NCBI RefSeq assembly: GCF_000282195.1
Contig: NZ_AKJT01000028.1
Span: 1 to 64,000, forward strand
Direction of reading: 5' to 3'
From: Pseudomonas sp. GM18
Lineage (GTDB): Bacteria; Pseudomonadota; Gammaproteobacteria; Pseudomonadales; Pseudomonadaceae
DNA length: 64,000 nucleotides
Shown here: positions 34,001 through 42,721 of the stretch, one piece after another
How the letters are laid out: each line of letters opens with the position of its first letter
How positions within the stretch are numbered: position 1 is the stretch's first letter
Notes under the pieces: generated by a model
Databases searched by the model: none
Told to the model about the DNA's origin: nothing
What the model saw: the letters and a program-made list of their open reading frames with translations, nothing else
Program-made: the position numbers and the translations under genes

Positions 34001-34543
34001 TTATTCTTCGGCGCTATGCACCACCACCAACAACTGCGCCTGCACCTCGCCCACTGACCTGAGGCGATGCGGTTTCTGCGCATTGAAGTGCAGCGCATCC
34101 CCACGGTTGAGCAGCACCCGCTCGTTCATGAAGTCCACTTCCACCTGCCCTTCGTGGACGAACAGAAACTCTTCCCCCAGGTGCTCCTTGAAGGTTTTGT
34201 CGGTGAACTCGGTCGGCGGGTAAATGATGAACGGCAACAGGCTGCGTTCACTGACCTGATGGGCCAGCACCGCATAACCCGGGCTCTGGTCGTTGGCGGC
34301 CAGGGACTGGCGTTCGTCGCTGCGCACCAGGCTATAGCTGTCGAGGCTGACGTTGTCTTCGGAAAACAATTCCTCGACCTTCACGTTCAGCGCCTTGGCC
34401 AGTTTCAGCGCAGCGGCGATCGAGGGGGTATTCAACCCGCGCTCGACTTTCGACAGATAGCTCTTGGTCATGCCGGATTTTTCGGCCAGGGCCTCCAGCG
34501 TCACGCCAAGTTTTTTTCTCAGTAATTTCAAACGGATAGACAT
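34001..34543 (-). CDS. XRE-cupin transcriptional regulator
   Basis: A 180-residue protein with an N-terminal HTH_XRE domain (LRKKLGVTLEALAEKSGMTKSYLSKVERGLNTPSIAAALKLAKAL) and a C-terminal cupin domain (EEFLFVHEGQVEVDFMNERVLLNRGDALHFNAQKPH) that would sense a small ligand. It is divergent from the aldolase/DapA-like operon, 109 nt away, and probably controls it. The palindrome TGACACAAAGTGTCA in the gap is its likely operator. Confidence 0.93.
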   Translation of the reverse strand: MSIRLKLLRKKLGVTLEALAEKSGMTKSYLSKVERGLNTPSIAAALKLAKALNVKVEELFSEDNVSLDSYSLVRSDERQSLAANDQSPGYAVLAHQVSERSLLPFIIYPPTEFTDKTFKEHLGEEFLFVHEGQVEVDFMNERVLLNRGDALHFNAQKPHRLRSVGEVQAQLLVVVHSAEE

Positions 34544-34589
34544 GTAGAGCAATTAATCCATCAAGGAGGCAACGATTTGTCCTTGCCAA

Positions 34590-34623
34590 TGACACAAAGT
34601 GTCATATAGCCTCTTTAGTGTCA
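34590..34623 (+). promoter_or_regulatory. Operator between the cupin regulator and the aldolase operon
   Basis: TGACACAAAGTGTCA (34590-34604) has perfect 6-bp arms around AAA, and a further half-site AGTGTCA (34617-34623) follows at a spacing of about two helical turns. Location in a 109-nt divergent gap fits binding by the XRE-cupin protein. Confidence 0.65.
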
Positions 34624-34652
34624 TTTGCATGCCCCACCCAAAGGACACCGAT

Positions 34653-35435
34653 ATGGCCAAGACATTAGCACTACCCAAAGAGCAACTGGTCAAACAAGCG
34701 CTGACACAGATGCAAAACACCCTGGCGGATAATACGTGGACCGACCGGCAAAAGCTGGCCCTGACCTGCCGCATTCTGTTCGAAAACGGTCACGACTCCG
34801 GCCTGGCTGGGCAAATTACCGCTCGCGGCCCGCAGCCGGGTACTTATTACACGCAGCAACTGGGCCTGGGTTTCGACGAGATCACCGCAGGCAATCTGTT
34901 GCTGGTCAACGAAGACCTGGAAGTGCTTGAAGGCCACGGCATGCCCAACCCGGCCAACCGCTTCCACAGCTGGGTGTACCGCGCCCGGCCGGACGTGAAC
35001 TGCATCATTCACACGCACCCGACTCACGTCGCGGCGCTGTCGATGCTGGAAGTACCGCTGCAGATTTCCCACATGGACCTCTGCCCGCTCTACGACGACT
35101 GCGCGTTTCTCGAAGGCTGGCCGGGGGTGCCCGTGGGCAATGAAGAAGGCGAACTGATTGCCGGGGCCTTGGGCGACAAGCGGGCGATCCTGCTTTCCCA
35201 CCACGGCCAGTTGTCCACCGGCGCGAGCATTGAAGAAGCCTGTGTCATTGCGCAATTGATCGAACGAGCAGCGAAGTTGCAGTTGCTGGCCATGGCCGCG
35301 GGTTCGATCAAACCGATTCTTCCCGAGCTGGGCCGTGAAGCCCACGACTGGATATCCAAGCCCAGGCGCCACGCCGCCGCGTTCAACTACTACGCCCGGC
35401 AGAACCTGCGCCAACACGCCGATTGCCTGAACTGA
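34653..35435 (+). CDS. Class II aldolase/adducin family protein
   Basis: The 260-residue protein has the class II aldolase fold: NGHDSGLAGQITAR, the metal-binding IIHTHPTHVAALSM (two His) and LLSHHGQLSTGASIEEA (third His). The fourth ligand is likely in the central part. This metal set is used by L-fuculose-phosphate and related aldolases or decarboxylases; no substrate can be named. It is the first gene of an operon with a DapA-like enzyme 29 nt downstream. I chose ATG 34653; an earlier in-frame ATG overlaps the operator region. Confidence 0.9.
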   Translation: MAKTLALPKEQLVKQALTQMQNTLADNTWTDRQKLALTCRILFENGHDSGLAGQITARGPQPGTYYTQQLGLGFDEITAGNLLLVNEDLEVLEGHGMPNPANRFHSWVYRARPDVNCIIHTHPTHVAALSMLEVPLQISHMDLCPLYDDCAFLEGWPGVPVGNEEGELIAGALGDKRAILLSHHGQLSTGASIEEACVIAQLIERAAKLQLLAMAAGSIKPILPELGREAHDWISKPRRHAAAFNYYARQNLRQHADCLN

Positions 35436-35464
35436 CCCCACACATTCCTGACAGGAGAGACGCT

Positions 35465-36352
35465 ATGTCGACCGTAAACATTCACGGCATCATCGGCTAC
35501 ACCATCACCCCGTTCACCGCCCAGGGCGAAGGCGTTGATCTCGACGCGCTCGGGCGTTCCATCGACCGCCTGATCGACAGCGGCGTCCACGCCATCGCCC
35601 CATTGGGCAGCACCGGCGAAGGCGCTTACCTGAGCGACGCGGAATGGGATCAAGTCAGCGAATTCAGCATCCGCCACGTGGCCAAACGCGTCCCGACCAT
35701 CGTCAGCGTGTCCGACCTGACCACCGCCAAAGCCGTACGCCGCGCGCGTTTCGCCGAAGCCCACGGCGCCGACGTGGTGATGGTGCTGCCGGCGTCGTAC
35801 TGGAAACTCAGCGAGGCGGAAATCCTCGCCCACTACCGCGCCATCGGCGAGAGCATCGGCGTGCCAATCATGCTCTACAACAATCCGGCCACCAGCGGCA
35901 CCGACATGTCGGTGGAGTTGATCCTGCGGATTTTCAACGCGGTCGACAACGTCACCATGGTCAAGGAAAGCACCGGCGACATTCAGCGCATGCACAAACT
36001 GCAACTGCTGGGCGAAGGCCGGGTGCCGTTCTATAACGGCTGCAATCCCTTGGCGCTGGAAGCCTTTGCGGCCGGCGCCAAAGGCTGGTGCACGGCGGCG
36101 CCGAACCTGATCCCACAGCTCAATCTCGACTTATACGAAGCTGTATTGGCCAATGATCTGAGCAAGGCTCGCGAACTGTTCTACCGCCAGTTGCCGCTGT
36201 TGGACTTCATCCTCAAGGGCGGTCTGCCGGCGACCATCAAGGCCGGTTTGCGCCTGACCGGGCTGGAAGCGGGCGACCCGCGGTTGCCGGTGTTTGCACT
36301 CGGCGAGACTGGCCGCAGTCAGCTGCTGGGTTTGTTGAGCGCGTTGCGCTGA
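35465..36352 (+). CDS. DapA-family (dihydrodipicolinate synthase-like) lyase
   Basis: This 295-residue TIM-barrel protein has the N-acetylneuraminate lyase/DapA pattern: IGYTITPFTAQGEGVDLDAL, APLGSTGEGAYLSDAEW (GxxGE), Tyr in LPASYWKLSE and YNNPATSG, and the Schiff-base Lys in TMVKESTGDIQRM. Its neighbour is a class II aldolase and the regulator has a cupin sensor, so it is more likely a catabolic aldolase/dehydratase on a keto acid than lysine synthesis. AGGAGAG precedes the ATG. Comparable aldolase/DapA-like/XRE groupings occur in P. aeruginosa, with unknown substrates. Confidence 0.9.
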   Translation: MSTVNIHGIIGYTITPFTAQGEGVDLDALGRSIDRLIDSGVHAIAPLGSTGEGAYLSDAEWDQVSEFSIRHVAKRVPTIVSVSDLTTAKAVRRARFAEAHGADVVMVLPASYWKLSEAEILAHYRAIGESIGVPIMLYNNPATSGTDMSVELILRIFNAVDNVTMVKESTGDIQRMHKLQLLGEGRVPFYNGCNPLALEAFAAGAKGWCTAAPNLIPQLNLDLYEAVLANDLSKARELFYRQLPLLDFILKGGLPATIKAGLRLTGLEAGDPRLPVFALGETGRSQLLGLLSALR

Positions 36353-36372
36353 TCGTCGGGAACACACAAAAC

Positions 36373-36411
36373 CACTGTGGGAGCGAGCCTGCAGGCTCGC
36401 CCCCACAGTGG
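36373..36411. repeat. REP hairpin between convergent genes
   Basis: CACTGTGGG AGCGAGCCTG pairs with CAGGCTCGC and CCCACAGTG, giving a stem of about 19 bp with one bulge. It is related to the CTGTGGGAGC REP type found inside the carboxylase gene. Confidence 0.85.
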
Positions 36412-36424
36412 GTATGCGGTGTGC

Positions 36425-36769
36425 TTAGAACACCGGCAAGGTCTTGTCCTTGATCACCATGGTCGGGCCGTTGGCCTTGACACTGGCGATGCCTTTTTCC
36501 CTCGCGGCATCGGATGAGTAAGATTCGCTGCTGCCGATGATTTGATGGTTGGCAGCCTTGAGGTTGAAGTAAGGATGGCCATCCTTGGTGTTTTTTTTCT
36601 CGTAGCGTTCGTCCAGCGGGCTGTTGGCCTGAACCGAGGCGATACCGCTTTCGACCGCACCACGCGTGGTGTACAGCTCACTGACCAGAATGGTTTCGGC
36701 GTTGGCCGCTTTCAACACAAACTTGAACTGACCATTGCTGGTTTTGCTCACTTCGTACCATCCAGACAT
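36425..36769 (-). CDS. YegP-family DUF1508 protein
   Basis: A 114-residue protein of two DUF1508 repeats: YEVSKTSNGQFKFVLKAANAETILVSELYTTRGAVESGIASVQ and HPYFNLKAANHQIIGSSESYSSDAAREKGIASVK. Each repeat is a beta-beta-alpha unit with F.L.A...I..S..Y in the middle. Start 36769 (MSGWYEVSKT) is the family's; a short in-frame extension upstream is unlikely. Function of the family is unknown; relatives such as YegP are small soluble proteins. Confidence 0.92.
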   Translation of the reverse strand: MSGWYEVSKTSNGQFKFVLKAANAETILVSELYTTRGAVESGIASVQANSPLDERYEKKNTKDGHPYFNLKAANHQIIGSSESYSSDAAREKGIASVKANGPTMVIKDKTLPVF

Positions 36770-36884
36770 GCTTGTTCTCCTTGGCGATTGAGAGGTTTCG
36801 CGCTTCAGAGTAAAGACCACCCCAGGATTTCTGTCGCCTGTACCGGCCTCTTCGCGGGCAAGTCGGATCGATACAAAAACCGCC

Positions 36885-37190
36885 CTACTTCACCACCGCC
36901 CGCACCACCGACAACTCAGGCGCCTGCACCCGGCGCTGGCTCAAATAGCGCATGCAGCTGACCCGCAAGAACGAGGCGAAATTCACCACCTCGCCGCGGT
37001 AGTCCATCACCTCTTCATACAATTTGGCGATCAACTGATTGGTGGTCATGCCGTCGACCTCGGCGATTTCGCTGAGGATGTCCCAGAACTGATTCTCCAG
37101 CCGCAGGGTGGTGACCACCCCGCAGATGCGCAGCGAGCGGGAGCGCGACTCGTAGAGAATCGGGTCGGCCTTGACGTAGAGCTCACACAT
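36885..37190 (-). CDS. Ribbon-helix-helix domain protein
   Basis: This 101-residue protein is of the RHH_4 type: a strand-helix-helix segment VVTTLRLENQFWDILSEIAEVDGMTTNQLIAKLYEEVMD followed by helices with FASFLRVSCMRYLSQRR. It is likely a DNA-binding regulator, though RHH_4 proteins are little studied. ATG at 37190; the frame upstream overlaps the PfpI gene and is not used. It follows the PfpI-like gene by 14 nt and should be cotranscribed. Confidence 0.85.
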   Translation of the reverse strand: MCELYVKADPILYESRSRSLRICGVVTTLRLENQFWDILSEIAEVDGMTTNQLIAKLYEEVMDYRGEVVNFASFLRVSCMRYLSQRRVQAPELSVVRAVVK

Positions 37191-37204
37191 GGACAGGTCC
37201 CTCG

Positions 37205-37786
37205 TTACAGCGTGATTTTGGTGCCCAGCAACCCGAGGAAACCGGCCAGCCAGCTCGGATGCGCCGGCCAGGCCGGGGCTGTGGCCAGATTGCCTTGAAC
37301 ATGGCCTTCCGTCACCGGGATATCGATGTAGGTGCCGCCAGCCAGGCGCACTTCCGGGGCACAGGCCGGGTAGGCGCTGCACTCGCGACCTTCAAGGATC
37401 CCGGCGGCGGCCAGCAATTGCGCGCCGTGACACACGGCGGCGATCGGTTTGCCGGCCTTGTCGAACGCTTGCACCAGCGCCAGGACTTTTTCGTTCAGGC
37501 GCAGGTATTCCGGCGCACGACCGCCCGGGATCAGCAGCGCGTCGTAGTCCGCCGCATCGACCTTGGCGAAATCGAAGTTCAGGGCAAACAGATGACCGGG
37601 CTTTTCGCTGTAGGTCTGGTCGCCTTCGAAGTCATGGATTGCGGTGCGCACGGTCTGGCCGGCGGTTTTGTCCGGGCAAACGGCATGCACCGTGTGGCCG
37701 ACCATCAGCAGCGCCTGGAACGGCACCATTACTTCGTAGTCTTCGACGTAATCGCCGACCAGCATCAGAATTTTTTTAGCAGCCAT
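37205..37786 (-). CDS. DJ-1/PfpI family protein
   Basis: The 193-residue protein has the DJ-1/PfpI fold with the nucleophile elbow [15 protein letters not shown] (Cys-His) and the Glu in [15 protein letters not shown]. Relatives act as glyoxalase III-like enzymes, chaperones or proteases; the activity of this one is not fixed by sequence. AGGAG precedes the ATG at about 8 nt. The RHH gene downstream may regulate it. Confidence 0.92.
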   Translation of the reverse strand: MAAKKILMLVGDYVEDYEVMVPFQALLMVGHTVHAVCPDKTAGQTVRTAIHDFEGDQTYSEKPGHLFALNFDFAKVDAADYDALLIPGGRAPEYLRLNEKVLALVQAFDKAGKPIAAVCHGAQLLAAAGILEGRECSAYPACAPEVRLAGGTYIDIPVTEGHVQGNLATAPAWPAHPSWLAGFLGLLGTKITL

Positions 37787-37999
37787 GGGGAGGACTCCTC
37801 TGGAAAATGCGTGGGCCTGCAGGAGTATTCAAAGTAGTCCTTATCCGGCGGATCGGGTAATAACCAGTTACTACCTGATGGACCGCGATGGCGGCCTCAA
37901 ACTGTACGGATAACTCTGCGTCTAGCTGTAACAGAGCAACGCCCCCGGTTTATGGCTAGATGATGACTCTTCCCGCCACCCTCGATTCTGGTTGCCATC

Positions 38000-38914
38000 A
38001 TGTCCTCGCGCGAAAACACCGGCATGGCCCTCGGCCTGCTCGGCGTGGTTATCTTCAGCCTGACCCTGCCCTTCACACGGATCGTCGTGCAGGAACTCCA
38101 TCCGCTGCTCAACGGCCTTGGCCGGGCGCTGTTCGCGGCGATTCCGGCAGCGCTGTTATTGCTGTGGCGCCGGGAACAATGGCCTACCTGGAAACAGGTC
38201 AAAGGCCTGACACTGGTGATAGCGGGCGTCATCCTCGGCTTCCCGGTGCTGTCGGCCTGGGCCATGCAGACGTTGCCTGCCTCCCACGGCGCACTGGTCA
38301 ACGGCTTGCAACCGTTGTGCGTGGCGCTGTATGCCGCGTGGCTGTCCCATGAGCGTCCATCGAAAGCCTTCTGGGCCTGCGCCGCGCTGGGCAGTGCGCT
38401 GGTGCTCGGTTATGCGCTGATCAGCGGCGCCGGCAGTATTCAGGCCGGGGACTTGCTGATGCTCGGGGCGATTGCCGTGGGCGGGTTGGGTTATGCCGAA
38501 GGCGGCCGGTTGGCCAGGGAGATGGGCGGCTGGCAGGTGATCTGCTGGGCGCTGGTGCTGTCGACGCCGCTGTTGATCGGACCGGTGTTGTACCTGGCGC
38601 TGCAACATCAAGGCGAGATTTCGGCCAGGACCTGGTGGGCCTTCGGTTATGTCTCGCTGTTTTCGCAGTTCATCGGGTTCTTTGCCTGGTACGCCGGGCT
38701 GGCGATGGGCGGCATTGCCCGGGTCAGTCAGATCCAGCTGCTGCAGATCTTCTTCACCATCGCGTTTTCGGCGTTGTTCTTCGGTGAGCACGTCGAACCG
38801 ATCACCTGGCTGTTTGCAGCCGGGGTGATCGTGACGGTGATGCTCGGGCGCAAGACCGCAGTGCGCCCGGCGCAACCGGGCACGTTACCGGCGGGGGTTC
38901 AGCTCAAGCCTTAG
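38000..38914 (+). CDS. EamA/DMT family permease
   Basis: This 304-residue protein has ten predicted helices and the duplicated EamA layout (MALGLLGVVIFSLTLPFTRIVVQELHPLLNGLGRALFAAIPA, then a second repeat beginning near residue 150). It is probably an exporter of metabolites such as amino acids; substrate unknown. The last 11 nt overlap the end of the convergent methyltransferase gene. No strong ribosome binding site precedes ATG 38000. Confidence 0.9.
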   Translation: MSSRENTGMALGLLGVVIFSLTLPFTRIVVQELHPLLNGLGRALFAAIPAALLLLWRREQWPTWKQVKGLTLVIAGVILGFPVLSAWAMQTLPASHGALVNGLQPLCVALYAAWLSHERPSKAFWACAALGSALVLGYALISGAGSIQAGDLLMLGAIAVGGLGYAEGGRLAREMGGWQVICWALVLSTPLLIGPVLYLALQHQGEISARTWWAFGYVSLFSQFIGFFAWYAGLAMGGIARVSQIQLLQIFFTIAFSALFFGEHVEPITWLFAAGVIVTVMLGRKTAVRPAQPGTLPAGVQLKP

Positions 38915-40130
38915 CGACCAGGAACCCGTCAGCCCGCAGCAGGGTTTCCAGGCAATGTTCGCTGATGTGGTAGAAATCCTTCAGTTCCTGAATCTTCACC
39001 AACAACTGAGCCGGGTCCACCGGCTCGGCGCGTTTGACCGCCAGAATCATCTTGTTCTTGTTGGTGTGGTCCAGTGAGATGAACTCGAACACCTTGGTCT
39101 CGTAGCCGCAAGCTTCCAGGAACAATGCACGCAAACTGTCGGTGACCATTTCCGCCTGCTGGCCCAGGTGCAGGCCGTATTGCAGCATCGGCTTGAGCAA
39201 CGCAGGGCTCTGGATCTGCAGGCGGATCTGCTTGTGGCAGCACGGCGAGCACATGATGATCGCAGCGCCGGAACGAATGCCGGTGTGAATCGCATAGTCG
39301 GTGGCGATGTCGCAGGCATGCAACGCGATCATCACGTCCAGCTCGCTCGGCGCCACGCTGCGCACGTCACCGCATTTGAACACCAGCCCTGGATGCTCCA
39401 GCTTCGCCGCCGCGCTGTTGCACAGTGTGACCATGTCTTCGCGCAGCTCGACGCCGGTCACCTCACCCTCGGCTTTCAGGGTGTTGCGCAGGTAGTCATG
39501 GATCGCGAACGTCAGGTAACCCTTGCCCGAGCCGAAATCCGCCACCCGCACCGGTTTGTCCAGCGCCAGCGGCGAGGAGGTCAGCGCATGGCTGAAGACT
39601 TCGATGAACTTGTTGATCTGCTTCCACTTGCGCGACATCGCCGGGATCAGCTCATGCTGCGCGTTGGTCACGCCGAGGTCTTTGAGGAACGGCCGGCTCA
39701 GGTCGAGGAAGCGGTTCTTCTCGCGGTTGTGCTCGGCAGACGGCACTTCACGCAATTGCTGAGGCTTGCTCTTGAACAGCGAAGATTTGCCCTTTTTGCT
39801 GTATTCGAGCTGGGCTTCGTCGGTCAGTGACAGTAAATGCGCATTTTTGAACGACGCCGGCAACAGCGCGGCAATGGTCGCCACGCCTTCGGCAATCGGC
39901 AGGTTCTTGGTGATGTCGCGGGTCTTGTAGCGATAGACGAAGGACAGGCACGACTGATCCTTGACCGTCAGCTGCTTGATGATCAGTCGCTGCAAGTCCG
40001 CTTCACCACCGACGTACTTGGCCAGCACCAGTTTGATGAAGGCGTTGGCGTCGAGGCTGGTTTGCAGCAGGTCGATGAATTGGGCGTGGTGATCCGGCGC
40101 GAGGCTGGCGGGAGTGGCGGTGACAGACAT
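38904..40130 (-). CDS. Class I SAM-dependent methyltransferase
   Basis: A 408-residue protein whose C-terminal half has motif I VADFGSGKGYLTFAIHDYL, then GVELREDMVTLCNSAAAKL and LDVMIALHACDIATDYAIHTGI, then CSPCCHKQIR (a CCHK motif) and the C-terminal LVAKA. The long N-terminal part (about 1-190) is basic, which suggests RNA or nucleic-acid contact. Proteins of this architecture are class I methyltransferases related to GSTCD-like families with unconfirmed targets. The preceding gene is convergent. Confidence 0.88.
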   Translation of the reverse strand: MSVTATPASLAPDHHAQFIDLLQTSLDANAFIKLVLAKYVGGEADLQRLIIKQLTVKDQSCLSFVYRYKTRDITKNLPIAEGVATIAALLPASFKNAHLLSLTDEAQLEYSKKGKSSLFKSKPQQLREVPSAEHNREKNRFLDLSRPFLKDLGVTNAQHELIPAMSRKWKQINKFIEVFSHALTSSPLALDKPVRVADFGSGKGYLTFAIHDYLRNTLKAEGEVTGVELREDMVTLCNSAAAKLEHPGLVFKCGDVRSVAPSELDVMIALHACDIATDYAIHTGIRSGAAIIMCSPCCHKQIRLQIQSPALLKPMLQYGLHLGQQAEMVTDSLRALFLEACGYETKVFEFISLDHTNKNKMILAVKRAEPVDPAQLLVKIQELKDFYHISEHCLETLLRADGFLVAKA

Positions 40131-40229
40131 GGAAAAAACGGCCTCGGGCGGTGCGAATCGGGGAATGGCGGGTATTTTAGGGGGGATGGCCGTTCGGGAC
40201 ACGCAGTTATTTACCAAACGGTGCGATCC

Positions 40230-40375
40230 GTAGCAGCTGGCGCAGCCTGCGTTCGGCTGCGCAGCAGTCGTAAAATCAAAATACGCGGTGTATCAGATAG
40301 ACCGTATCCAGGCGAATTAGCGACTGCTTCGTCCGAACGCGGCCCGAGCCGAACGCAGGCTGCGCCAGCTGCTAC
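40230..40375. repeat. REPIN: 28-nt perfect inverted repeat
   Basis: Arms at 40230-40257 and 40348-40375 are perfect reverse complements starting GTAGCAGCTGGCGCAGCCTG. The loop between them is 90 nt and contains GACTGC inverted copies. It is a variant of the GTAGGAGCTGCCGAAGG family used elsewhere in the window. Confidence 0.92.
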
Positions 40376-40405
40376 AAAGAACGCGTCATTGCCGGGATCT
40401 GGTTT

Positions 40406-41023
40406 TTAGTTCAACACCACCAACCGATTCGGCAATTCATTGCGCACATGGGTCACCGGCACATGCACCTTGAGCAACTCGCCGCATGCCTCGATGCACG
40501 TCACAAAGCCCTGCAACGTCTGCCCCTGTTTCACCTGCTGCGTAAACGCCGCGACAATCGCGTCCCAGTTCTTGTTATCCAGCCGTTTGGAAATACCCTC
40601 ATCCACCAGGATCTCTACATAACGCTCCGCCTCGGAGACGAAAATCAGCATGCCGGTGCTGCCCACGGTGTGGTGCAGGTTTTGCTCCAGGAACTGCCGA
40701 CGCGCCAGGTTCGATGCGCGCCAGTGACGGACCGAGCGCGGGATCAGGCGCGTGGTGACTTTCGGAATACGGAACACCAGGCACAACACGATGAAGCTGA
40801 GCCATTGCACCAGCAACAAACTGTGCATGGTCAGCCAACCGGTCAGGTAATGCACGATACCCGGCACCACCAGCGCCAGCAGGCTGGCCCAGAGCAGCGG
40901 GATGTACGCATAGTCGTCGGCGCGGGCCGCCAGCACCGTCACCAGTTCGGCGTCAGTGTCGCGCTCGACCCGGGCAATCGCCTCGGCGACTTTGCGTTGT
41001 TCGTGTTCAGTCAGTAATGCCAT
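40406..41023 (-). CDS. TPM-domain membrane protein
   Basis: A 205-residue protein: an N-terminal cytosolic helix (EHEQRKVAEAIARVERDTDAELVTVLA), two membrane helices at about 40-60 and 65-83, and a C-terminal TPM (YgcG/Psb32-like) domain with SEAERYVEILVDEGISKRLDN. It is the third gene after lemA and a larger TPM protein, 48 nt downstream of the latter. TPM proteins act in membrane-protein quality control; the exact function is unknown. Confidence 0.88.
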   Translation of the reverse strand: MALLTEHEQRKVAEAIARVERDTDAELVTVLAARADDYAYIPLLWASLLALVVPGIVHYLTGWLTMHSLLLVQWLSFIVLCLVFRIPKVTTRLIPRSVRHWRASNLARRQFLEQNLHHTVGSTGMLIFVSEAERYVEILVDEGISKRLDNKNWDAIVAAFTQQVKQGQTLQGFVTCIEACGELLKVHVPVTHVRNELPNRLVVLN

Positions 41024-41071
41024 GTTTATGAATGCCTGCTCGCTATTGTTGTTGTGTTACCCGCAGTGTGA

Positions 41072-41818
41072 TCACCAGCCGCCCGACGAACCGCCGCCCC
41101 CGAAACTGCCCCCGCCGCCACTGAAGCCCCCGCCTCCACCGCCGCCAAAACCGCCACCGCCAAAACCTCCCGAACGGCCCCGGCCTCCCCCGCTCGGCAG
41201 AATACCGAACATCTGGCCGACGAAGATCGTCAGGATGAACAGCAGCACCAGGAACACGAAAATCCCCGGATGCCGCGAGACAAAGTCTCCTTCCTGATCA
41301 CCGCGTGCCCCATACACCGTCGACGGCTCATCCAGCGGATTGCCCCCCAGCACCACCAGCATCGCCGAAACGCCATCGCTGATGCCCTTGCTGAAGTTGC
41401 CGGCCTTGAACGCAGGCGTGATCACCTGATTGATGATCACCGAACTCTGCGCATCGGTCAGACGATCTTCCAGGCCATAACCGACTTCGATCCGCAATTT
41501 TCGCTCGGCACGCGCGACAATCAGCAGCGCGCCGTTGTTCTTGTTCTTCTGGCCAATGCCCCAGTAGCGTCCCAGCTGATAACCGTAATCCGCGATGTCG
41601 GTGCCCTGCAGGTCCGGCAACGTGACCACCACCAACTGCTCGCCGGTGGATTTCTCGTGGGCATTAAGCTGCTGAACAAGCTGCTCGCGCACCGCTGGCT
41701 CGATCATTTGGGCGTTGTCCACCACCCGCCCGGTCAATTCCGGGAACTTCAATTCGGCCTGGGCCGTCAGGGCAAACACCCAGATCAACAGCACCAGGCC
41801 CACTTTCAACACACGCAT
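41072..41818 (-). CDS. TPM-domain protein with Gly-rich tail (YgcG-type)
   Basis: The 248-residue protein has a signal peptide (MRVLKVGLVLLIWVFALTAQA), the TPM domain with FPELTGRVVDNAQMI, GEQLVVVTLPDLQG, NGALLIVARAERKLRIEVGYGLEDRLTDAQSS, then one membrane helix at about 200 and a glycine/serine-rich end (GGFGGGGFGGGGGGGF). This is the classic YgcG/TPM arrangement. It follows lemA by 43 nt. GAGG precedes the ATG at 41818; a start 12 nt upstream is also possible. Confidence 0.92.
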   Translation of the reverse strand: MRVLKVGLVLLIWVFALTAQAELKFPELTGRVVDNAQMIEPAVREQLVQQLNAHEKSTGEQLVVVTLPDLQGTDIADYGYQLGRYWGIGQKNKNNGALLIVARAERKLRIEVGYGLEDRLTDAQSSVIINQVITPAFKAGNFSKGISDGVSAMLVVLGGNPLDEPSTVYGARGDQEGDFVSRHPGIFVFLVLLFILTIFVGQMFGILPSGGGRGRSGGFGGGGFGGGGGGGFSGGGGSFGGGGSSGGW

Positions 41819-41861
41819 TGGCAACCTCATCCTTGGTGGCACTTCAAACCCGGTCCGGCGC

Positions 41862-42473
41862 TTACTTGAACTTCACTTCAGGCGCTTTCTCGGCACCGGG
41901 GCTGGTGGCTTCGAAAGTTTCGCGGATCGGCAAATCGCTGTACATCACGGTGTGCCACAAGCGACCGGGGAAGGTGCGAAGCTCGGTATTGTATTTCTGC
42001 ACCGCGAGGATGAAGTCGCGACGCGCCACGGCGATGCGGTTCTCGGTGCCTTCGAGTTGCGATTGCAGCGCCAGGAAGTTCTGGTTGGCCTTGAGGTCCG
42101 GATAACGCTCGGACACCACCATCAACCGGCTCAGCGCGCCGGTCAGCTGATCCTGCGCCTGCTGGAACTGTTTGAGTTTTTCCGGATTGTCCAGCGTGCT
42201 GGCATCCACCTGAATCGAGGTCGCCTTGGCCCGGGCCTCGACCACCGCCGTCAGGGTTTCCTGTTCGTGCTGGGCATAGCCCTTGACGGTTTCCACCAGA
42301 TTGGGGATCAAGTCGGCGCGGCGCTGATACTGGTTCTGCACCTGACCCCAGGCAGCCTTGGCCTGTTCGTCGAGGGTCGGGATCGTGTTGATGCCGCAAC
42401 CGGCCAGCAGTGTGGTCAGCAACATCAAGGCTGCAACCAGCAGGCTCGACCGATAGGGGTGTCGTACATTCAT
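41862..42473 (-). CDS. lemA: LemA family lipoprotein-like protein
   Basis: This 203-residue LemA protein has an N-terminal membrane anchor with lipobox LLAGC (Cys26) and then the coiled-coil LemA core, including DEQAKAAWGQVQNQYQRRADLIPNLVETVKGYA and SERYPDLKANQNFLALQSQLEGTENRIAVARRDF. LemA commonly sits in operons with TPM proteins, as here. Its role is membrane-associated but not well understood. ATG 42473 is used. Confidence 0.95.
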   Translation of the reverse strand: MNVRHPYRSSLLVAALMLLTTLLAGCGINTIPTLDEQAKAAWGQVQNQYQRRADLIPNLVETVKGYAQHEQETLTAVVEARAKATSIQVDASTLDNPEKLKQFQQAQDQLTGALSRLMVVSERYPDLKANQNFLALQSQLEGTENRIAVARRDFILAVQKYNTELRTFPGRLWHTVMYSDLPIRETFEATSPGAEKAPEVKFK

Positions 42474-42721
42474 CTGGTTGATGCTCCCTTGCACACTACA
42501 TTGATAAAACAACCGGCGAACTTTGACCCCGGCTCTTGGGGCATAATCTGCGCCGCTACTGGATTGCAGCGAGCCAATGGGCTAAAAGATGCCCAGCGAA
42601 AAAACAGTAAGAAGTGTGCTGCATTTTTCTGAGCAACGCCCGAACAACAATAGTCGCTCCCAACATTTTGGCTGACCGGCGCGTATTCACTGCCGCTTGG
42701 GCCTTTTGAGAAAAAACATCC

